The notes under the pieces: generated by a model
What the model was told of the DNA's origin: nothing
Databases searched by the model: none
What the model saw: the letters and a program-made list of their open reading frames with translations, nothing else
Made by a program: the position numbers and the translations under genes
From: Isohypsibius dastychi
Lineage: Eukaryota > Tardigrada > Eutardigrada > Parachela > Isohypsibiidae
Direction: 5' to 3'
NCBI GenBank assembly: GCA_034696485.1
Contig: JAQIWT010000799.1
Coordinates: forward strand, 1-15,027
DNA: 15,027 bases
Part shown: in pieces, positions 8,629 to 15,027 of the stretch
Layout of the letters: each line of letters begins with the position of its first letter
Numbering within the stretch: the stretch's first letter is position 1

Positions 8629-9660
8629 CTCAGCAGGTTCGAGCAGTTTGAATGCTTCCAGTTCCAACTCTGGCTGCATTGTCCGCTCTAATAATGGAGA
8701 ATGACCGGAAGTGACAACTTCGAGTTTGGAGAAACAAGTTTGGCTCGATTCGCAAGTTGATGTTGACGGGCAAGAAAACACCGAGTCCAAATCCGACGAA
8801 GCTGAAAAAATCACAGAGAGTATTAAATATTAAATTAAAAAACAAACATTTCGGGATAACGTCAAGAAAGCTTCTTCCGGATAGAAAAACAGAAACACAG
8901 GAGAAAGTTTTGTGCTGAATTTTCAAGTGTGGGATATTTAACAATCATATTTTTCGGAAATTGTGCGAGAATCATTTTTGATTTCTTATCTCGACTGATA
9001 ATTGTGAACAATTTAAATTACCGGCGGCAAGAAGAATCTGGTGAGCAGAAACGACGATGGAATCTTCGCAAATGAATTTGACATCGGGGAAAGACGGATC
9101 ATCAGCCAGACAGATTATATCATCATCATAACGTGAATTCGTCAAATTATCCTCCGGAAGTGATTGAGGTGGAATCAAATATGGAGACTGGAATTCCGGA
9201 TTTCAGACCTGAAAATCACAGAATTACAAAAACGAACTTTCATTGAAATGACATAATCAAAATCGAAAAACCACGAAACGAAAAACGAATTCAAATAACA
9301 AACAGAGTAACGGATTGAGACTGCATTCAAAGAACTGCTTTTTTCTAACAACTTGAAAGAATCAAAGAACAAAATACCGGTTTAAAAAATTCATGAACAG
9401 GAAAAGGTTGATTTGACGTAAAAAAAACTGAAAAAATGTACGAAAAATTTAACGAACGAGTTACCGTTACATTTTTAATATGTGATGTCCAGAAACGGGA
9501 TTGACGTCGATGGACCAACGCAGCGCGAATGGCATTCGTAAACGCTAGACGAATTCCGAAGCCGGAAAAAACGCCAGTCTCATAATAAGCCACAGCTCCA
9601 ATTTCAAGCGCAAGAGCTCGTCCTTTATCCGGCCCAATGATGTCCCACTTTTTGGTTCTC
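8629..9660 (-). pseudogene. RHOBTB: RhoBTB-like fragment: end of GTPase domain and partial BTB1
   Basis: RhoBTB proteins are atypical Rho GTPases with two BTB domains that bind Cullin-3. Three minus-strand exons with matching phases are seen. 9660-9465 encodes PDKGRALALEIGAVAYYETG, FTNAIRAALVHRRQ and FWTSHIKNV, close to the family's EKGREVAKELGIPYYETSV, DNAIRAALISRR and FWKSHLKNV. 9187-9022 encodes SPYLIPPQSLP and then the BTB1 start, DDPSFPDVKFIC and SAHQILLAA. 8801-8629 encodes a Ser-rich insert and MQPELELEAFKLLE, which fits the second part of the interrupted BTB1. These exons carry no stop or frameshift. Missing are the P-loop and switch exons upstream, and the rest of BTB1 and all of BTB2 downstream. 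The acceptor used for the second exon (ATTCCAG) is weaker than a TTTTCAG 20 nt upstream, but that one would bring in a TGA. It could be a truncated copy, or a diverged gene whose other exons I failed to find. Confidence 0.7.
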
Positions 9661-10440
9661 CTGCAGAAATACGGCTGATGGATTATGGAATAACTTTTCT
9701 CATTTTGAAAACTGCGAATTCAGAACGCGGACTAAAACGAATTGTAGAACTGACAGAACAATTTCCGAGAAATGTTAATGAAATGCAGTCCAATGAATGA
9801 TTAATTTTTTGATTAATTTGAATGAAATACTATCGATGTATTCCGTCATGTCATATTTCCAGAATTTTACCGGAAACCTACAAATTATTCCGTGTTCCTC
9901 CGCTCATCCCTCATCGATATCAGCTGGATAATTGAAGAGAATCCGAAGGAAATCAGATCAGTATCGAAACGGTGATATTCCTTCAACTGCGATGTTTCCC
10001 AACGACGGCAAGCAGACTCGCATATCCAGATTGACTTCTCCGTATTTCCAGCCAGGTAGCCAAGATATTCAAATGGACATGCAGGATGAGTGGTCACACG
10101 TAAGAATCCACTTGATATCTCAAGTTCAAGAAAAGAACAAAAACACTGCGAAACAAAGTAGATCTCCTGTAGCTGGCCAAATCCGCAGAAATCAAAACAA
10201 ACGCAGAATCGCAAATGAAAAGCAACGAAGTGTTATGGAGCAGATTCTGAAGAAAAACGGAAACTCTGGAAGATACGACGGAGCTGTTGACGGAAAATAA
10301 ACTGGACGGCAACAAACCGGGATAACGAAATAATTTGAATTCACGAGACGGAAAAGAAACAGATTCAGAAGTTGTCAGTGCAGTAACGGACAAAGATAAG
10401 GAGGGGAAAAAGGCGAACTGCAAAGTAGGAGGAATACATA
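9661..10440. other. No supportable gene; unassigned open frames
   Basis: The upstream GTPase exons of RhoBTB would be expected here on the minus strand, but no P-loop, WDT or NKxD/TKxD-type motif is convincing. A plus-strand frame at 9932-10300 (122 codons, first ATG near 9991) is Lys/Arg/Gln-rich and stays open, with a donor-like CAC|GTAAGA at about 10099. I cannot match it to a family. Confidence 0.4.
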
Positions 10441-11046
10441 CTTTGGCAGACTCCGCCTAATTTTTGCTTGACCTCACGTGAAGTCAATCAATGAGATCGC
10501 AATGGATTCATATCAACGTGAATATAATTTGAGTGACTCAAAATTTCTGATATCAAAGCCCTGATCATATCCATCATCCAGAATGTAGCCCTCCAAAAGA
10601 AAGGACACGGGGTTCGGCGTAGGTGATACCAAAAGTCAGGAACCTGGCTACTGCGAAGTCTACTTCTACTCGTCCTGATGTTGTGGTTTTCAGATCCAAG
10701 TCAGATTACATTACGCATTCGTTACACGACTTCGAAATTGAATTTGTAACCGCCGTTGTCATTCTTATTGAAGTTCTTGATTAATCTGCCCATCAACCAA
10801 ACCCTATAATCTCACAAGTGTACGGAGAATACTTTTCGGTACAGTTTCGGAGCTTCGTGAGTTGGACTTATTTGTTTTGGAATCCCAGCTCCTCGTGAAT
10901 TGTTCAGGAATATTTGCTCATTCAGTTGGCAGCTTGTGATCTTCATTTGCTCTCGCCTCCCACTCACCACAGAATTTTTCCTGCTGTGATTAATCGGCCG
11001 GAAATTTCGCCCAGCGTCGGATTTCGTCCCCGAACTGGAATTCAAG
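10441..11046 (+). promoter_or_regulatory. Upstream region and 5' leader of the BTB-BACK gene
   Basis: About 600 bp without a clear exon before the start codon. A CTATAAT stretch near 10803 and a TCAGTT initiator-like site near 10922 are possible core-promoter pieces, but both are common by chance. The frame upstream of the ATG stays open back to a TGA near 10987 without another ATG. Confidence 0.3.
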
Positions 11047-14000
11047 ATGGAGACTTACGAGGAAGCAGCTGGTCAAGCTGAGCTGGAAGGTTTGTTTTGG
11101 AATTCTGTTTCAGTTTTTGAAAATACGTTCATTAGAGATGCGCTTTGTAGATATCCCTAGCAGCGCGAGATCTGCAGTCAGATCTCGGACGGAATTGATG
11201 GCGGTGGATTATCCGATTGACCCGACTTCCTGCGAGAAATGTTGTGGTAAGTCGATTAGCTGAATTGTTTTGCGATTTGAGAAGGTTAGATTTTCTCAAT
11301 TCGAATTAATTAAGAGCGGATTTAGCTAGAACATACAGGGCCCTGTCTGTTGATCAGCGCGTTAGAATCTCGTTTCGAATTTCTGAATTTGAATTTCCTG
11401 TTTTGAATTATGAAGATGACTCAATTTCTTCTGTTTACTTCTGTGCGGAATTTAAATTTGTGATTTTGAAATTGAAAAATTTGGATTGGAAGTGAGTTTA
11501 GGAAATAGAAAATTTAAAGTTCATTTGGAATCCGAGTACAGTTTCATTACTTGATCAGAATTCAGAATGCACAACTGAAAACGTGGAATTCGGAAACGTG
11601 GTTTTTCGTCGCATTTTCTCATTTCCTGTTTCAAATAGCTCTTACTCATTTAGTTTCAGGTGACTTTGAATTGAACTTGTATTGATTTCGATTTTGGCTT
11701 GTGTGCTATGTCATTGTCATGATTACTTGTATTGACCCATGTCCCATCTTTCGTTCCCGTTGAATGATATTTTTTGTTATTTCAGCGTTTTCTGACGAAC
11801 TGAAATCCTTGCGTGAACGGATCGCAGAACTGGAGGAGCAGTTGCGGGAAACTCAGGAAGCAACGGATAAAGAGAAGGGGTAATAACTTCACGCTTTTTG
11901 CATCTCCCCGTCTGGACGGAAATAACATTGAATATTTCTCTGTACTTGTTTTCAGAAAGCTGACAGCATTGTATTTTGAACATGTTGGCGACGAAGTGGG
12001 CAATTCAGCTTCAAGCTGCTCGAATCAAACGGAAGGACATGACTCGACGATGATCTCCGCTGTTGACCAGGAGATTTTGCTTTGGGAGGCTCCCTTCCAA
12101 TACGCGAAATTGTCCTTCAAAAATCCTGAGGATCCGATGATGTATGAAGATGATCAGCACATTATCAGCCTTCGGGCACAATTGATCCAGCTTCATAACT
12201 CCAGCCTTTTCTGTGATTTGGAAATCCGCGGCAGAGGGAGCACTTCTGCGATCTCGTGTCACTCCTTCGTTCTTTGTGCAGTCAGTTCAGCCATCAAAGC
12301 TCGATTGTGCTCAAAACTTCATCGCGGCTCCGAACTCAATTTCGAGAACATTCCTCATGAAACACTGACTCAGTAAGCCTAAAAGTTGTTTTTTTGTTCG
12401 GGCTAAGTTATTTTCTGATACTGTAGGCTGGTTGACTATGCGTATACTGGGCGCATTGGGCTGGATGAAGCTAACGCCTTTCCAGTTTATTCCGCTGCTG
12501 ATTTTTTGGATATGGAATTTCTGGTCGCTTCTGCTTTCAAGTTTTTGTCTGAAAGGATGAATAAGTTTGACGGTGTGAGTTGCTACAAAGTACTCCGTTT
12601 TGTCGAGCAACATGACAGGCTGCAACCGTTAAACCCTATTTACAAGCTCGGAATGATGGAGCACATTGTCGAAGTGTTCAACTCTGTTGAATGTTTGATG
12701 GATATGTCCTTCGAGCTTGTGAGCAGTGCTTGACTCTCCTTTCCCGCCGACGGATACAAAAGCATTGTTCTTGAAGGTGACTGGGATTCTCGAGAGCGAT
12801 TTTGTGGATTTCGGGACTGAAACGGAAGTAGTACGAGCACTCAATCGGTGGGTCGGTGTGGATCCTTGTCGTGTTCATTGTATGCCTGCTCTGGGTGCTC
12901 GAATTCGGTGGGGTGATATCAAACTTGATCCGCCAAGTGGAGCCGTGGAAGCCTTCAAGAGTAAGCTTAATTCAACGGAAGACAGCGATTATAATCATCC
13001 GAAGATTGGTTTAAGAAGCCGAGGTGAGTTACTTCAAGCCCTATGGTTGTTTACGTGGAGTAATATCTCTTTTTAGGAATGGTTGGCGGTTTTCTGATAT
13101 CTTATAATCAAGGAGAGCATCCGTTGCTTTTTGATATCCAATCAGGGAAAATCAAAGTCCTGCCCAAGTACCCTGACTTGGTCTATGGGATTGGTACCGG
13201 AACGGAGTACAGGCATGTAATCATCGCTGATAGCGACGATGGGGCTTTCTACATTGTTTCGGAATATGATTCCGACGGCGAGGACAGTCCGGCAAGTTTC
13301 GACCTGCTTCGATTAAACGTTGTCGAACAACGCTGGGATCACGTATTGAAACACGAGACAAAGATATTTTACCGTTGTGAGTACTATGTAGTATGAATCA
13401 GAATCCAGAAATAACATCAGTTCTGATCTAGTTTGTGATCTTCAAATTCTGAATTGTATGTTGCTTTATCATTGTAACCGTTTGTTCCGATAGGGAACAT
13501 GGATATCCGCTACATAGTCCTTGCTGGGAAGTTGTGCATTGCTGGTACAACCGGCTACATGTCTTCTGTCGAATGTCTGGACCTGACAACATCTAAAGTG
13601 ATATTCCGCATTCCTTGGGGCAAATTTCGTCCGAGTGTGGTCAGCGCTGGCCTGAGCTCACTCTTTTTTCTTCATGAATCTCGGAAGCTGACTCGATTCG
13701 ATGCCAGGAGTTGCACGTTGAGTGACGTGAAGATTGATATTCCATCTGATGAGCTCTGGGATCAGGAATACAAAGACATCGATTGGAAAGACTTCTGGGA
13801 AATTCAATTTAGTGGTATGTAGTTCAGTCGGCTTCATACCTTCCAGTTCATTTTGGCGAAACACCCTTGCCTGCCCTACCGGGCATGTATCTTTGACTAA
13901 TCGATTTAGAAAACTCAAGCGAAACGAGAATTCTATATTGATTTACAACGAAATTTGTGTTTGCAGATGGAGAAACGCAGTTCTTGGTACATCTGGGATC

Positions 14001-14321
14001 AGGAGAGCCGATACAATGTAAAGTGGTAAATGGACACCCTGCCTCTTCTGTGCCCCTCATCCAGGAATCGATTGTCGCTCTGAATGTCGCCGAACAAGGA
14101 ACGGTGAACAGCACGCCTGAGATATTCGAAATCTATTGGGACAGAGGCCGTTTATCAGCATGGAACGTTTGGAAAACCGTGACTTTGCCTCGGCCGGGCA
14201 AAGTACGCGGTGTTGGCTGCCATTTTGCAAGAGGTAATGTAAATTCATGATTTTAAAGGCATTGTGTTGTGAGTTTTTGTCTGTTTCAGTGTTGTTCAAG
14301 AATCTGCCTGACTTTTTGTGA
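11047..14321 (+). CDS. BTB-BACK-kelch-like protein, 10 exons, 702 residues
   Basis: Exons: 11047-11089, 11151-11246, 11786-11879, 11956-12372, 12427-12718, 12777-13023, 13077-13376, 13494-13814, 13967-14233, 14290-14321. All introns are GT-AG, 53-152 nt except 539 nt for the second, and every phase joins; the spliced length is 2109 nt including TGA. The start has a good context (AAGATGG). Domains: coiled coil at about 47-88 (LRERIAELEEQLRE); BTB at about 150-255 (FCDLEI at 163, CHSFVL at 179, DYAYTG at 220-225); BACK at about 265-365 (ILESDFVDF then TEVVRALNRWV at 328-340); and a C-terminal half at 397-702 with weak kelch-like units (MVGG, LLFDIQSGKIKVLP, LLRLNVVEQRWDHV, ECLDLTTSKV) lacking most canonical GG doublets. 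Members of this family act as Cullin-3 substrate adaptors, with BTB/BACK binding the cullin and the propeller binding substrate. The coiled coil before BTB is less usual. Retention of intron 3 would stop at once (GGG TAA). Confidence 0.92.
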
Positions 14322-14758
14322 TTCCCGAAAGCGGTATAGTTTTGGCATGTGCCGAACAACCTTGCCAAACGACTTTCTGCTTACTGCATTCCCCACTCAA
14401 CGCGGCTGAACGAGGAAAACATGTCGTCGCGTTCTTTTCCCTGTTTTCCGGATTTTCCGAACTAAACGTGGAAACGTTTTTACTAACAGCTTTTATCCAG
14501 TGAAATGTTGAACTTTATAAAATGCAGAGTGGCGAATTCAAGCTGAACAGCAAAGGAGATAAAATGCACCGTTCCATATTTTTTTCGCTCTACTTTTCAT
14601 GGATGCAGTTGGGTTTCGTTGTAAAAAGACCTTGCACGTTATTCAGTGTGGACGATGGAGAAAGCCATTCAGCTATCAAGGCAACGTATCAAACTTTCCT
14701 TGACTGTTTTCGTTAAGCAAATGCAGCTTTGTAAGCAAACATGAAGCGTTGGAAAAAT
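14322..14758. other. Convergent intergenic region and 3' flanks
   Basis: This is the shared downstream region of the plus-strand BTB-BACK gene and the minus-strand protease. I see no canonical AATAAA on the plus strand soon after the stop. The short open frames at 14318-14503 and 14522-14716 have no domain pattern. Confidence 0.5.
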
Positions 14759-15021
<263 letters not shown>

Positions 15022-15027
15022 CTACAA

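Noticed and set aside
9885-10110. Minus-strand text reading VNLDMRV, PFRY-stop-SD, then FLRILF, loosely like the Rho switch II and following strand expected before 9660
   Set aside because: It lacks WDT/G, has a stop inside, the spacing is off, and no donor with the needed phase follows. Too weak to call a GTPase exon.
9932-10300. Plus-strand open frame of 122 codons
   Set aside because: It opens from TTG right after a stop, the composition is Lys/Arg/Gln-rich, there is no family match, and a donor-like GTAAGA sits in the middle. Possible exon, but not supportable.
12719-12762. A 44-nt intron ending at ATACAAAAG as the exon 5-6 junction
   Set aside because: It would lead into an immediate stop. 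The acceptor at TTCTTGAAG (intron 12719-12776) keeps the frame and gives the expected BACK sequence FEL|VTGILESDF.

Overview
The window is nuclear DNA from a compact, intron-rich invertebrate. Genes are split by short GT-AG introns, mostly 50-150 nt. The mix of a trypsin-like protease, RhoBTB, BTB-kelch, F-box and RBM25-type genes fits an arthropod or other panarthropod. I cannot place the organism more closely.

Layout. (1) Positions 1-3234: no clean gene. There is a 24-bp perfect palindrome near the left edge, two diverged direct copies of a ~500-bp module (about 295-790 and 2198-2755) each holding a long poly-G tract, and between them a minus-strand F-box-like ORF whose F-box looks frameshifted. 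(2) Positions 3235-9660: three minus-strand gene fragments in a row. In transcriptional order they are a RhoBTB fragment (end of the GTPase domain plus parts of BTB1; 9660-8629), an HBP1-like fragment (NLS region plus AXH domain, no HMG box; 7126-5194) and an RBM25 3' half (coiled region to PWI domain; 5155-3235). Splice sites and intron phases survive, but the HBP1 and RBM25 pieces carry frameshifts and stop codons, and each piece lacks a large part of its family's protein. (3) Positions 11047-14321: a clean 10-exon plus-strand gene for a 702-residue protein with a coiled coil, BTB, BACK and a diverged kelch-like C-terminal half. (4) Positions 14759-15021, minus strand: the last two exons of a trypsin-like serine protease that runs off the right edge.

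The BTB-BACK gene is fully open over ten exons, so the damage in the 3.2-7.1 kb fragments is probably genuine decay and not general sequence error. The most unusual feature is this same-strand row of truncated, intron-bearing fragments from unrelated genes. The HBP1-like and RBM25-like parts abut across only 38 bp that itself looks like an intron. A 53-bp inverted copy of an RBM25 splice-acceptor region lies inside the HBP1-like intron. Serial segmental duplication or capture by a mobile element could produce this, but I saw no transposase and no element ends that prove it.
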